A DNA stretch of 64,000 nucleotides from Symsagittifera roscoffensis (GCF_963678635.1 NC_087066.1:21791996-21855995), one strand, 5' to 3'. Shown: positions 11,597-22,009, counted from the first letter of the stretch. A program made the numbers and translations. Notes: generated by a model from the letters alone, not told the origin.

Positions 11597-11938
11597 TCAG
11601 ATATTTATCTGAATCCCTACAAAAGCGGTCACTTTTGAAAACAACGCCTTTTTTGTCGAACTTTTAATCTGATTAGTCATGATAGGAATCGCATATTGAC
11701 CACTAGATGTCGGGATCACCTGAATTTTGGATCTAAGCGTTTTAACTTTGTCTGTTTCCACATTGAGTGTCGTTTTCGCTCGCTTCAAAGTCGAATTTTT
11801 ATAACAGTGGTATTATTTGCTCACAACTTAAGTTTCAATGAGACAACTTTAGCCGATTGCGATAGTTGGAATAGACATCGGCCAATAGATTGGACTAGAG
11901 CAGCGTCTCCGAAACGAAACGTAGTTTTTATGTCCTAA
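11597..11938 (-). pseudogene. Retroelement protease region (decayed)
   Basis: The minus-strand frame at 11597-11788 includes KIQVIPTSSGQYAIPI, similar in form to the 'L-x-x-T-S-x-G-H-Y-x-I-P-L' end of the protease region in copia-order elements that carry the same integrase type. A weak continuation lies at 11790-11938. It sits between the gag zinc knuckle (about 12200) and the integrase core (about 11420), where protease is expected. Frameshifts are present. The call rests mostly on position and one motif. Confidence 0.45.
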
Positions 11939-12079
11939 AGTAAAAGATTCAAAGACTCGTCAAGAAGTGTCTCAAAGAGTTCCTTGAGCCTTATAGCACC
12001 ACAAAGAGTTTTTGAACATGGTGTCTCCAATTTTGTAGCCAAAACTTTTGTTAAATTCCAATTAACAAAAGTTTTGACA

Positions 12080-12660
12080 ATTGCAACCCTATGAAACCTT
12101 CTTCTGGCTGCGCCTCCACCGTATCGCCCGGTCTCTCTGCAGATTCAATGATAAATCTTTTGCTTGTGCGATGGGGACAATTGCGAGCAAAGTGATTCGT
12201 AGATTCACGGACATTGCAACATGAAAGTTCACCATAAACAAAAGGATTTTGACGATTTTGATCACCAGAACTACGCTGTCTGCCTTAGTTTCCACTTCCT
12301 CTGAGTCTGCCGCCCCCACGACATTCAAAACCTTGTTGAAAATGCTTTTTGCTTGATTCCAAACAAGTAATACCTTCTTTCGCCCTTTCCTGGATCGAAC
12401 AACTGGTACTCACATCGTAAATTTGATTCTTAGCAGTTTTCATATGCTCAAACTTTATTTCCGAACGAGCAGTTGAGACCATCTGTCTTGTAGATTTATC
12501 TAGAGATGCACTGTCAAGAAGCTTAAACGCAAGAATATAATCTGACACATTGCACTGGTGTTTCTTTGCATTTATCTGTTTTTGCTCAAACAAGCAACAA
12601 ACTCAGAAATTGCCATTGTCTCAGGCCTGCTAATTTCGTTGAAGTCTGTATATAATGCAA
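12080..12660 (-). pseudogene. Retroelement gag with zinc knuckle (decayed)
   Basis: The minus-strand frame at 12285-12593 reads DYILAFKLLDSASLDKSTRQ and SEIKFEHMKTAKNQIY, the helical gag segment found in copia-order elements. The frame continues through an Arg/Gly-rich stretch and one in-frame TAA (about 12285) to CCNVRESTNHFARNC (about 12215-12170). This is a CCHC zinc knuckle whose second Cys is Arg (CGT for TGT). Just above 12600 there are frame changes. The gene is dead as assembled. It is the 5' part of the element that continues to 8000. Confidence 0.7.
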
Positions 12661-12862
12661 TATTGCCATTGTCTCTGGCCTACTAAACTCATTGAAGGCC
12701 ATGAATTTGGTTTTCCATTGAGTGATAGAACAATAACATGGGCTTTTTCTTAGCCTCTAGTGTTGTGACTGCTTTCCATTTTCGACTTATTTCTTCCATT
12801 GATCTTAGTTAGAAACATCCGAAAGCACCGGTGGGTCGACTCTCAGGATATTAATCTGGTAA

Positions 12863-12874
12863 CTCCTGCTACCA
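12863..12874 (-). promoter_or_regulatory. Possible tRNA-iMet primer binding site
   Basis: On the minus strand TGGTAGCAGGAG resembles the 3' end complement of initiator Met tRNA (TGGTAGCAGAG) with one inserted G. It lies about 200 bp upstream of the decayed gag, where a PBS would be. No convincing LTR end is visible beside it. Confidence 0.3.
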
Positions 12875-12889
12875 ATATTAATCGGTGTC

Positions 12890-13782
12890 TATAAAAACTG
12901 TTTAGGAAGCAGATCATATTTGACCCATCGGCATCTGAAAAGTACAAATACAAAGTAACAGATTAGAAAATTTGCGTAATGATCCAGTTTTCTTAAATTG
13001 GGTTAATTTTATCAGAAGGCTGTCAGTGATTAATTTTTCTGGAAATTCAATTAAATTTAAGGCCGTATATTTTTTTATTTTGAAATTCGAAATTACTGTG
13101 TGTTGGTTTTTAAAATAATTTGTCTGCTTAATGTCAATTTGGTTTTGAATTTTCTAGCGTTATAAGGATTTTGCTTGTTTGTGTGGCTCACTTAATTATG
13201 CTCAATATTTAGTTTTGGCTTCTGTAAGTACACTAATTAAGTATACTTCATGTTCTTCGTAAAACTAGCGGGTTTTTCTGGTTTCGTAATCTTTTTTTTT
13301 CGACTAAGTTTGTAATTTATTTATGCATGTAAAATGCGACTAAGCATGCAAAATTTGCTATGTTGTGATTTTCGGAACGTTGATGATTCGCCGATCTTGA
13401 AAGGTTTTATTAAAACAGTTTTCGGGTTCCCTTGCTTAAAGTTTTTTTTCCAAATCATATTTAGAGGTCGCATAGTCCAAGCCGACGTCATTTTTGAACG
13501 GTATATGAGATTTAATCTATCTTGTACATCAAAGTTTAAAAAATTTTACTCATGGCTTCAATAAGGGGGTGGGGGCTAATCTTATGCGCGAATGCTCCCA
13601 AATTTTCATCCAAATCAGCGCCCTATTAAACTGTTCGAAACTTACTGACATTATTGCTTGTTTCTTTCGAACTTTTGAATACTCAACTCCGATTGGTCGA
13701 CAAAATTTTTTGAAAAAACTGGACAAAAAGCTGTTCTTAGGCATTTTTTTTTGGAAAAAATTGACCAAAAAATACGCCCTTA
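12890..13782. other. Non-coding AT-rich stretch
   Basis: AT-rich sequence with T runs. I see no coding exon, RNA gene or clear repeat. Part could be the LTR of the minus-strand retroelement, but I cannot define its ends. Confidence 0.4.
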
Positions 13783-13790
13783 AATGTAGT

Positions 13791-14203
13791 CGCCAGCGGA
13801 TTTAGGTGAAAGGGGGCGAACGACCCCCTTCAGGGAGTCGACCATCTGCCGACCCAGAGGGTCTCCCCTTTGTACTATTTTGAGAAATCCATTATTGGCT
13901 GACTGACCCGAAAATCTTTGGCGCCAAAATATACTAATTTTGAGGGGGGAGCGCGCACAGAAAAAACGCGATTTTCTAGTCAACATTTTCCAAAAAGTGC
14001 CTCAAAACGTTTTTTGGCCCGTTTTTTGAAAATTTGGCTGCTGCGCAGAAAATTTGGTCAATGGGGTCTTTATAGTGATTTTGGTGAGCTGAGAAACCTA
14101 TTTGGTCGACCTAATAAAAAAAAGGACGACAAAGTTTTCGAAAATTTTCCGAAAATCCAAACCCCCCCCCCGCCCCCTCGCGAAAATCCTAGATCGGCTC
14201 CTG
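13791..14203 (+). mobile_element. hAT-type MITE, copy 1
   Basis: A 413-bp member of a non-autonomous family with ends related to CAGGGGCGGATyTAG...AGATCCGCCCCTG. The left end has decayed to CGCCAGCGGATTTAG. Flanks are AATGTAGT (13783-13790) and AATGTTGT (14204-14211), an 8-bp target duplication with one mismatch, as expected for hAT transposition. The interior has the family landmarks: CGACCCCC, GGGTCTCCCCTTTG, TTTGGCGCCAAAATA, GCGCGC-AGAAAAAACGCG, and the GCTG-GAAA...TTGGTCGACCTAA core. No transposase is present. Confidence 0.85.
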
Positions 14204-14416
14204 AATGTTGTATGTGTTAGGGTCAGTCAGCCAAAAATCGATGTCTTAAAATAGTACCAAATGTGAGATCCTTTAGCCTGCTAGGGTGTGGAATCGCTGA
14301 GTAGAAGGGGCTTCCCTCCACCCCCAAATCACTTTTTTATGAAAAATATTTGTTCGTAGTTTTTGGCTGTTTAGGCGTTCAACATTTACGTATTGACAAC
14401 GCTTAGTGTAGCTGGT

Positions 14417-14570
14417 ATGCAGAACTTTGTGACCAGAAGGCCGGAGATTGAAAAACATGTGGCGAAATATGTTGAATTGCCCAAGAACTACCCAAGGCGC
14501 ATGCCAAGACATCAGGAAATTGCAATGCAGGCAATGGATGTGTCACACTTGAAAAAAGATGAGAAAATGA
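14417..14570 (+). CDS. Exon A of the 115-aa candidate gene
   Basis: Open from ATG 14417 to the donor GTAAGT at 14571. It encodes about 51 residues including PRRMPRHQEIAMQAMDVSHL. The strong donor and the higher GC than the flanks are the main support. The frame is also open for ten codons upstream of this ATG. Confidence 0.5.
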
Positions 14571-17500
14571 GTAAGTAGTTACATTGATATCCTATTTGCG
14601 TTCTATATTGAGCATATAGCTTAATCCATAATGATTAAAAGTTTTTACACGGGTGTAGCGCAGTGCCTTGTTACGGTATCGACTTTTTTCCTACTTTATC
14701 CACAATAAAGTTGCTCATTGTTTTGTGGCACCTTCGCATTCTTATATCTGGTTAAATTCTGCTCCATGTCATTTTATTTTTGTATCTAGTTTATTAATGG
14801 CTAGTATTTGTTTGATGAAAAGCAGATGTTATGACAATGTATGGGTTTTGTTTTTGTACGCTTGCGAGCAGCGAGTGTTTTAGTACCAATCTTCTTCTTT
14901 TCTAACTAACTCGCAAATAAAAGAGTTCATTAAAAGTGTTCACTTGTGTGCCTTTTTGTTACAGTCACGATCTGTAGCATCTCTTCTAGGCTTTATTTGT
15001 AGTTACTGTTTGTGACGGGTTAAGCGTCTGTGGCTGAGTGGTTAGTGCATGAAATTCATAATTTTTAGGTCGTAGGTTCGAGTTTACACTTCACCGAATT
15101 TTTACTAATTAGGGGCCTATTTTACTTTTTCTTATTTAAGTTTTTAGAAATATTAGAGCCGATTTTTGTTGTGCGCTTCGCTTCTGTGTAATGATTTTTT
15201 TGAAACTCTTTTTTGAAATTTTGCAAAATTTTATTTTTTTTCGAGAACTTCTTTACTGGTTTTCAAAAAATGGTTTCAATGAAGAGACAGGATACTCTTT
15301 TGTGTGTCTGGATTATTCGCTAATCTCTTTTTACTTCACCAGACGTGCTACATACAACATTCGAAAATTTGGCGGGGAAAACTTTCGACCTATTTTTGAC
15401 CTTTTATAGAAAATTAGGTAGGGACTTTATACCGTTTTTCGGAGATTTGTGTAGCAACTACCCTGTCAAGTCTGATATAAGAAGTGTAATCGAAAGAATG
15501 TTTGCTATGATATTTTTTATTGTTCTCGAAAGCTACGGTGCCAAATCTGAGGTTAAGGGTTCAATCGAAAGAATAACTGTAAGAGTATCCCCTGCATAAG
15601 TAATGTTTTCAATTTTTGTGAGTAATTCTCTGAAGATTACCCATTTTTGTTTCATTTTGACCTTTTGAGCCACTTGTTCGATTTTCGAAAAATGCCCGTG
15701 CCTATTGTGAAAAAAAAAGAAAGTAATCAAACGAAGATGTAATCTTTCCTGCAAAAGCATGTTCTCTTTTAGTTGATAGGAATCGGCTATGGACTTGGCG
15801 AATGTCCAATTTTTGACATTTTGAAACATTTTGAAAATTACGCATTACCTTCAGTACATTTAAAAAATATATATCAAATCGGTATTTCCAGGATCAGCTG
15901 GGCTCCTAGTTTTACACAGCATAGCTTTTGTTATAGTATGAACTGTCTTTTTTCCAAACTAAGTCGCAAATATTCTTGCGGCAAAATGTGTTCATTTTGA
16001 AAGTGTTCATTTTGATCCAGCTATTAAGTACAGCCAATACTAAGGATATTAACACAGACTATTATATTACAAGTAGCATTTTAGCTTCAAGGCATCATGG
16101 ATCTGTAGCATAGACGTAGGGAAGGAGACCAGCAGCAAAGTAAGAGGGATCGAACCTGGGCAGGGTTGGATGTTTTTAATGAACTTTTTCGTACACTAGT
16201 TTAAATGCGTCCGCTCTATAAATTGAGGCATGTTAGTTGGTAATTTTCTTCTTTCAAATTGACTGGTACTGCTAGTGCATCTTATTTGGTTTGCGTCACT
16301 GGATTTTTTTCATTTCCCCCACCTCACATAAACATCAATTTCTTTTGTTCAAACGAGGGTTTTTACAAGGTTAAGTATGAAGACCAAATATGTTTGTCAT
16401 AGCCTAATTAGTCCGCATACCAATTTTTTTTGTAAAAATCGGATAATGTGAACAAAATTTTACTATTAAAATTTCGCTGTTGGGGGAAAGGAAAAAGAGC
16501 CGCGTCACTTAGCAATTATGTCGAATCATATTTGGCGTGCGTAACTTATGAAACTTTGTAGACTTAATGTTTTACTCATTCAGTTTTTCCCTAGTAGCGT
16601 TTCGGTCATATTTTTGCTTGGCTGTTTTCCAGTTTCCCACCCCCTCTTATAGTTTCAAAATAAAGCTGTTCAAAAAATGTTCACACGGCATTTTACATGT
16701 AAGAAATGATGTTGTAAAAATTTATTCACCTGTTCACGCTGACACGTTTTAAGGCAGTTTATAACATGAAAAATTATTTTAAATAAGTTTTCATTGATTA
16801 AATTTCCGAAAAAATCAAAGGAGTGGAACTGGAAAACAGCCTTTTGCTTGTGTATGCGAAGTGCAATTTCGCCTCTGTGTTGGCTACAATTTAGAGTTGA
16901 GCGGAGGCGGCTCTGATGTTAGCATATATGACTTTTGTTCTCTAGGTGGGGGTTTGATTCCGGTACAGCCTTTTCTTTATTTTACTTTCTCTTACCTTTT
17001 TTCTTGTTTTGACCCTTTTAAAGCTACTTTTGCCTTTTTCTAGCTTGTGTTTGCGAAGTGCAGCTTCGCTTCTGTGTAATGATTTTTTTGAAACTTTTTT
17101 TTGAAATTTTGCAAAATTTTATTTTTTTTTCGAGAACTTCTTTACTGGTTTTCAAAAAATGGTTTCAATGAAGAGACAGGATACTCTTTTGTGTGTCTGG
17201 ATTTTTCGCTTATCTCTTTTTACTTCACCAGACGTGCTACATACAACATTCGAAAATTTGGCGGGGAAAACTTTCGACCTATTTTTGACCTTTTGTAGAA
17301 AATTAGGTTGGGACTTTATACCGTTTTTCGGAGATTTGTGTAGCAACTGCCCTGTCGAGTCTGATATAAGAAGTGTAATCGAAAGAATGTTTGCTATGAT
17401 ATTTTTTTATTGTTCTCGAAAGCTACGGTGCCAAATCTGAGGTTAAGGGTTCAATCGAAGGAAAAACTGTAAGAGTATCCCCTGCATAAGTAATGTTTTC

Positions 17501-19299
17501 AATTTTTGTGAGTAATTCTCTGCAGATTACCCATTTTTGTTCCATTTTGACCTTTTGAGCCACTTGTTCGATTTTCGAAAAATGCCCGTGCCTATTGTGA
17601 AAAAAAAGAAAGTAATCAAACGAAGATGTAATCTTTCCTGCAAAAGCATGTTCTCTTTTAGTTGATAGGAATCGGCTATGGACTTGGCGAATGTCCAATT
17701 TTTGACATTTTGAAACATTTTGAAAATTACGCATTACCTTCAGTACATTTAAAAAATATATATCAAATCGGTATTTCCAGGATCAGCTGGGCTCCTAGTT
17801 TTACACAGCATAGCTTTTGTTATAGTATGAACTGTCTTTTTTCCAAACTAAGTCGCAAATATTCTTGCGGCAAAATTTATTTATTTTGAAAGTGTTCATT
17901 TTGATCCAGCTATTAAGTACAGCCAATACTAAGGATATTAACACAGACTATTATATTACAAGTGGCATTTTAGCTTCAAGCCATCATGGATCTGTAGCAG
18001 AGACGTAGGGAAGGAGACCAGCAGCAAAGTAAGAGGGATCGAACCTGGACAGGGTTGGATGTTTTTAATGAACTTTTTCGTACACTAGTTTAAATGCGTC
18101 CGATCTATAAATTGAGGCATGTTAGTTGGTAATTTTCTTCTTTCAAATTGACTGGTACTGCTAGTGCGTCTTATTTGGTTTGTGTCCCTGGCTTTTTTTT
18201 CATTTACCCCCACCTCACTTATACATCAATTTTTTTGTTCAAACGAGGGTTTTTACAAGGTTAAGTATGAAGACCAAATATGTTTGTCATAGCCTAATTA
18301 GTCCGCATACCAATTTTTGTAAAAATCGGATAATGTGAACAAAATTTTACTCTTAAAATTTCGCTGTTGGGGATAAGGAAAAGAGCCGCGTCACTTAGCA
18401 ATTATGTCGAATCATAATTGGCGTGCGTCACTTATAAAACTTTGTAGACTTAATGTTTTACTCATTCAGTTTTTCCCTAGTAGCGTTTCGGTCATATTTT
18501 TGCTTGGCTGTTTTCCAGTTTCCCACCCCCTCTTATAGTTTCAAAATAAAGCTGTTCAAAAAATGTTCACACGGCATTTTACATGTAAGAAATGTTGTAA
18601 AAATTTATTCACCTGTTCACGCTGACACGTTTTAAGGCAGTTTATAACATGAAAAATTATTTTAAATAGTTTTCATTGATCAAATTTCCGAAAAAATCAA
18701 AGGAGTGGAACTGGAAAACAGCCTTTTGCTTGTGTATGCGAAGTGCAATTTCGCCTCTGTGTTGGCTACATTTAAGAGTTGAGCGGAGGCTGTTTCAAAA
18801 CAAAGGGTCAAAACAAGAATACCTTTTTTCTTGTTTTGACCCTTTTAAAGCTACTTTTGCCTTTTTCTAGCTTGTGTTTGCGAAGTGCAGCTTCGCCTCT
18901 GTGTTAAGTTTTTTTTTGGTTCATGAAGAAGTTAAATGGAAGGCAGCTGACGAGATTGGGAAAAAAGATTCTCTCAATTCATTTTCTAATTTTTTTTGTT
19001 TCTGATTATTCTCGGTTTGCTGATTTCTTGATGAAATCTATTTGAGTTTCACAACTAACGGGCTTAAAGGTTTTCAGAAATAGTTTTTGTTTTACCGTGT
19101 TTTAGCTTTGTGGGGCTCATTAAAAACAGCGTTCACAAAAAGTTTCAGCTATCAGAAATCTCAGACCAAGAAAAGACAAGCAAAAGCTAAACTGGACAAG
19201 CAACAGCAGCGCTATCACGAGATATGGGAGAAGGCGGGAACTGGGCCCGTGCCAGTGACTTACTTTGGAAATCCGCTGAGAGAAGTGGAACGCAAGTGA
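14417..19299 (+). CDS. Candidate two-exon gene, 115-aa protein of unknown function
   Basis: Exon A 14417-14570 and exon B 19106-19299 (stop TGA) share a phase: A leaves one base and B supplies two. The donor is GA|GTAAGTAG; the acceptor is TTGTTTTACCGTGTTTTAG, with a pyrimidine tract. Exon A begins at an ATG and encodes MQNFVTRRPEIEKHVAKYVE and onward. Exon B encodes a Lys/Gln-rich helix (KKRQAKAKLDKQQQRYHEIW), then AGTGPVPVTYFGNPLREVER and a stop. Both exons are richer in GC than the surrounding DNA and use mixed codons. I do not recognise the family; the basic helical character would suit a small mitochondrial or RNA-associated protein, but that is only a guess. An acceptor-like TTGACAACGCTTAG just before exon A means upstream exons, or a trans-spliced start, are possible. 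The 4535-bp intron carries the 1.89-kb tandem duplication. Confidence 0.5.
15024..15096 (+). repeat. tRNA-like sequence, probable SINE head
   Basis: TGGCTGAGTGGTTAGTGC (A-box form, 15031-15048) is followed by GGTTCGAGTTT (B-box form, 15075-15085) at tRNA-like spacing. It does not fold into a full standard tRNA by eye and has no CCA-adjacent acceptor pairing, so a tRNA-derived SINE head is more likely than a functional tRNA gene. Confidence 0.5.
16301..16501 (+). mobile_element. MITE with GGCTCTTTTTCC-type ends
   Basis: A 201-bp element. The right end GGAAAAAGAGCC matches the inverted, decayed left end GGATTTTTTTCATTTCCCCC. It is flanked by perfect 8-bp direct repeats GCGTCACT (16293-16300 and 16502-16509), as in hAT-type insertion. 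Confidence 0.8.
16620..16841 (+). mobile_element. MITE with GGCTGTTTTCCAGTT ends
   Basis: A 222-bp element with terminal inverted repeats GGCTGTTTTCCAGTT and AACTGGAAAACAGCC. It is flanked by perfect 8-bp duplications TTTTGCTT (16612-16619 and 16842-16849). It is non-coding inside, with GTTCACGCTGACACGTTTTA as a landmark shared with other copies. Confidence 0.88.
16899..16970 (+). repeat. tRNA-like segment present only in duplication copy 1
   Basis: GGCTCTGATGTTAGCATAT (A-box-like) is followed by GGTTTGATTCC (16951-16961), one base from the B-box consensus. Copy 2 lacks it. It is probably a SINE head or a decayed tRNA-related copy. Confidence 0.45.
18190..18387 (+). mobile_element. MITE with GGCTCTTTTTCC-type ends, duplicated copy
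   Basis: Counterpart of 16301-16501. The left target duplication has changed to GTGTCCCT; the right is still GCGTCACT. Confidence 0.75.
18506..18723 (+). mobile_element. MITE with GGCTGTTTTCCAGTT ends, duplicated copy
   Basis: Counterpart of 16620-16841, again flanked by TTTTGCTT on both sides (18498-18505 and 18724-18731). Confidence 0.85.
18797..18845. repeat. Inverted patch in duplication copy 2
   Basis: GGGTCAAAACAAGAA is followed a few bases later by TTCTTGTTTTGACCC, a perfect 15-bp hairpin. The right arm is the ancestral sequence (also in copy 1 near 17005-17020); the left arm is new in copy 2. Confidence 0.85.
19106..19299 (+). CDS. Exon B (terminal) of the 115-aa candidate gene
   Basis: Preceded by a good acceptor (pyrimidine-rich, TTTTAG at 19100-19105). 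Open from the split codon to TGA at 19297-19299. It encodes about 63 residues with a Lys/Gln-rich helix and a proline-containing tail (GPVPVTYFGNPL). Confidence 0.5.
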
Positions 19300-20601
19300 T
19301 TCAAGAAGACAAAAACGAAACTTATAAAATTTTCAACTACTAGTTCGTTGTTTCGAACTCTGAATAACTTTCTTGCCTGACATGTTATATTTTCTTTAAA
19401 AAAGTTTTGCAAAAATATCTGTCATCTGAACCTAAGTTCGTTGTTTGTACTGACGCTATTGAAAAAATGATCCGGAAAGTTTGATTGCTCATAATTTCAA
19501 CTAAGTCAATCTTGCAAAGCGTAATTTCAAACTTCTTGTTCAATGAGTGCGACTGTATATCCGTTTTAATTTTTAAGAGGACCGTCTTACAATACTTGTT
19601 CCGTTTAAATTTTTTTGGTTACTTATTTCCACGCAAAGTAGTCAGTTGCCACAAATATTCTTCAGAGTGGGTTGAGTGGTATATCGTGCTAACGCCTTTT
19701 CAATCGTAATTCGAACAAAAACATAAATTTTTCATAAATTTTCTCAGTGTCTGCGAAAACTGGTTTAAAAGTTTTGCTTTGTCTTTTTTGACCGAGTAAA
19801 GCAAGCGAAGAGGTTTTATAATGGGGAAAATTTTTATTTGAGCCGTGAAAAAAAGTTTTAATCCGGAAAATTTACAGTGTTGATATCAATTATCCAGACA
19901 AAACAAAGAAACCTGAAGTTTAATGGGGTATATTTCATGGCTTCGAAATAACTTTGTCGGTAATTGACCCAGTAGTTTCAGCAGAAATTTTGATTGACTA
20001 AAAAAGCCAAAAATCCATTTTTTGTTTTAAAATTATGGGCCCGAATTGCGATAAACAATGTATTTTAATTCTGCTCAGAATTAAAAACATTTTATTTCTG
20101 CTAAATGTCTCTAAACAAACTTTGTCTTCGTCTGTAGCGATTCTGCAACAGCAAAAAAAAATCAGAGACCATGTGCCCTATTCAATAAACTTTCTCACAG
20201 AAGGCGTTCTCTCAGAACCGAAAAGTACTGCTAAAATTATGAGCTCTTTTAGCGCTTCCTTAGCAAACAAAAATCAAAAGATAATTTGCGTAAAAAAGGA
20301 AAAATTGAAAAAATTTTGATTTTCCATTTGGAAGATACTTTAAGTTAATTTGGCCAATTTTACAAGTGTTTTAGGCTTGGGTCTAGCTCTCCTCATCACA
20401 GCACTCAAAAAAGTTGTCACAAATTTGAAAAGATAATTTTTGGTTTAGGTTGAAATGAAAATTGTCGGAGCGGCTGTCCTTGTTTTAGTTGGTTTTCCTT
20501 TGGACTCCAATGACCAAATTTGAAATTATTGCGAGCTTTCTAGAAAGTCGAGGCCATTTTACTTGGATGAACTCTCAGTCTTTCGACAAATGCTCTTGAG
20601 G
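19300..20601. other. Non-coding AT-rich stretch
   Basis: No gene, RNA or well-bounded repeat recognised. About 19890-20040 has a distant resemblance to 32085-32225 (shared TTTTGTCGG...CATTTTTTG pattern), perhaps an old dispersed repeat. Confidence 0.4.
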
Positions 20602-20841
20602 TGTTATCCGTACGGATATACTGGATATCCATTAGAACTCAGTATAACTAAAACACGTTACATAGATTGTTTATAGTTCTAACCTTTAACCATACCTACT
20701 TATGTAACCTTATGTAAACGTAATCATATAGATGTGTAATCTAAATTAAAAACCTATTAAACCTAACTCCATATTCAATAGTTATTTATGAGTCTCTGTC
20801 GCTCTCATGATTTCGAGGTCAGATTCGAATCAGACATAACA
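20602..20841 (+). repeat. Probable 5' LTR of a gypsy-type element
   Basis: A 240-bp segment beginning TGTTAT and ending ATAACA, the inverted TG...CA ends of an LTR, about 110 bp upstream of the gag ATG. No second LTR is seen downstream, so identity cannot be confirmed by comparison. Near its end GATTCGAATC resembles a B box. Confidence 0.55.
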
Positions 20842-20950
20842 TTATCGATTGATTTTAAGTTGATAACAAACTCTTCTTATTTCCTAATTCTATTACACAG
20901 TATGTCTCAAATCATATCTAACCGATATACACAGAATCCGTGGGTATAAC

Positions 20951-22009
20951 ATGGCGCAGCCCGGACTCACAAAAAACCCACTGGGTATCGCCCCATTCTG
21001 GCAGAAAGCCTCGGCGGAACCCCCAACCGCGTGGGAGAAATGGAACCAGCAGCTCTATTTAGGAATCGTCGCAAAAGACGGAATAAATCAGCAAAAACTA
21101 TTACGAGATCCACCCGTAGTACGAAAACCCCAAGAACCTGGTTATGAACTCCCTATCGAGGGGGAAACGCAATCGCAAACTAGGGACCGGAACATACGCA
21201 ACCAAGAGAAAAAGATCCAGTGGGATAACCAGTGTGCTCAATTGGATAACTTGGGACCCACCGTGGATGGAATTCCTTGGGAGGAAGCCGACATAAAAGT
21301 ACGAAGCTATATTTACCTCAGTCTCGGAAACGAGAGACAAAGACGTCTCAGTCAACATTTCCCAGATTTAAAAATACAAGAAACATCAACGACGGCATTT
21401 TGGAATAGATTAGAGCATCTCTTCATGAAAGACCGCAACGTTACGTTCGATAGATACGAAGCGTTCACCAGAAAGCAGAACAAGACGGAAAGGTTAGAGC
21501 AGTTCCACTGTGGCCTCACTGAACTTTTCATTAAAGGAAACTTCAAATGTCCCAACTACAAATGTCCCACTTTGGAAACCGAAATTATTCGAGATCTATT
21601 CACAGCAAATATGACGAATGATGAGGTACAAAAAGACCTACTGGCCGAGACGAAATCCCAAGCACAAGCATTCGAATATGCAATACGAAGAGAGAAAGGT
21701 TTGGAAAACCAGCTCCAAATACGAAAGCAAGGTTCCTCAACATTTTCTTCTCAGCAGACAGGCATAAAATCCGAACCAGTTGGGTTCATTCAAAAACGAG
21801 GAGGGGACTCATATCGTAATAATAGACGGGGGAACAGAGGTCGAGGACAACCACAGCGGGGAACTTCACAACGACAAGGCAGCGACAGAAAACAATCTTG
21901 TTTTAAGTGCGGAAATCCGTTCGGACCCGGACATCTTCAACAATGCCCGGCAAAAGATAAAATCTGCAAAAAAATGCACGAAAAGAGGACACTACGCCAG
22001 ACTCTGTAA
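20951..22009 (+). CDS. gag: Ty3/gypsy-type Gag, frameshifted at its end
   Basis: A 352-codon frame opening at ATG 20951 just after the LTR and leader. The N-terminal ~250 residues have no hallmark but include helical capsid-like sequence (residues ~130-260). An Arg/Gly-rich stretch follows (~285-315), then a zinc knuckle CFKCGNPFGPGHLQQC (~320-335). A second knuckle starts CKK, but the frame changes at an A7 run (21968-21974). In the +1 frame it completes as CTKRGHYARLC, so a single-base indel or a +1 frameshift separates gag from pol here. Gag packages element RNA in cytoplasmic particles; this copy belongs to a 3'-truncated element. Confidence 0.85.
   Translation: MAQPGLTKNPLGIAPFWQKASAEPPTAWEKWNQQLYLGIVAKDGINQQKLLRDPPVVRKPQEPGYELPIEGETQSQTRDRNIRNQEKKIQWDNQCAQLDNLGPTVDGIPWEEADIKVRSYIYLSLGNERQRRLSQHFPDLKIQETSTTAFWNRLEHLFMKDRNVTFDRYEAFTRKQNKTERLEQFHCGLTELFIKGNFKCPNYKCPTLETEIIRDLFTANMTNDEVQKDLLAETKSQAQAFEYAIRREKGLENQLQIRKQGSSTFSSQQTGIKSEPVGFIQKRGGDSYRNNRRGNRGRGQPQRGTSQRQGSDRKQSCFKCGNPFGPGHLQQCPAKDKICKKMHEKRTLRQTL

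Larger units (their letters stand above)
15175..17063 (+). repeat. 1.89-kb tandem duplication, copy 1
   Basis: This block repeats next to itself at 17064-18890 with an offset of 1886-1889 bp and about 97 percent identity by eye. It contains two MITEs (16301-16501, 16620-16841) and a tRNA-like segment (16899-16970). Short reading frames inside are parallel in both copies but hold no recognised domain. The joints carry the small hairpin GCGAAGTGCAGCTTCGC. Confidence 0.9.
17064..18890 (+). repeat. 1.89-kb tandem duplication, copy 2
   Basis: Repeats 15175-17063 with small indels. Both MITEs are present with matching flanks (18190-18387 and 18506-18723), so they were inserted before the duplication. 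Near the end the tRNA-like segment of copy 1 is replaced by a short inverted copy of neighbouring sequence (18797-18845). Confidence 0.9.

Noticed and set aside
15024-15096. Functional tRNA gene
   Set aside because: Boxes are present, but the acceptor and other stems do not pair by eye; a SINE head is more likely.
15345-17734. Paired frames in the two 1.89-kb copies, suggesting a duplicated gene
   Set aside because: Their conservation follows from the recent duplication; no domain, splice support or codon bias is visible.
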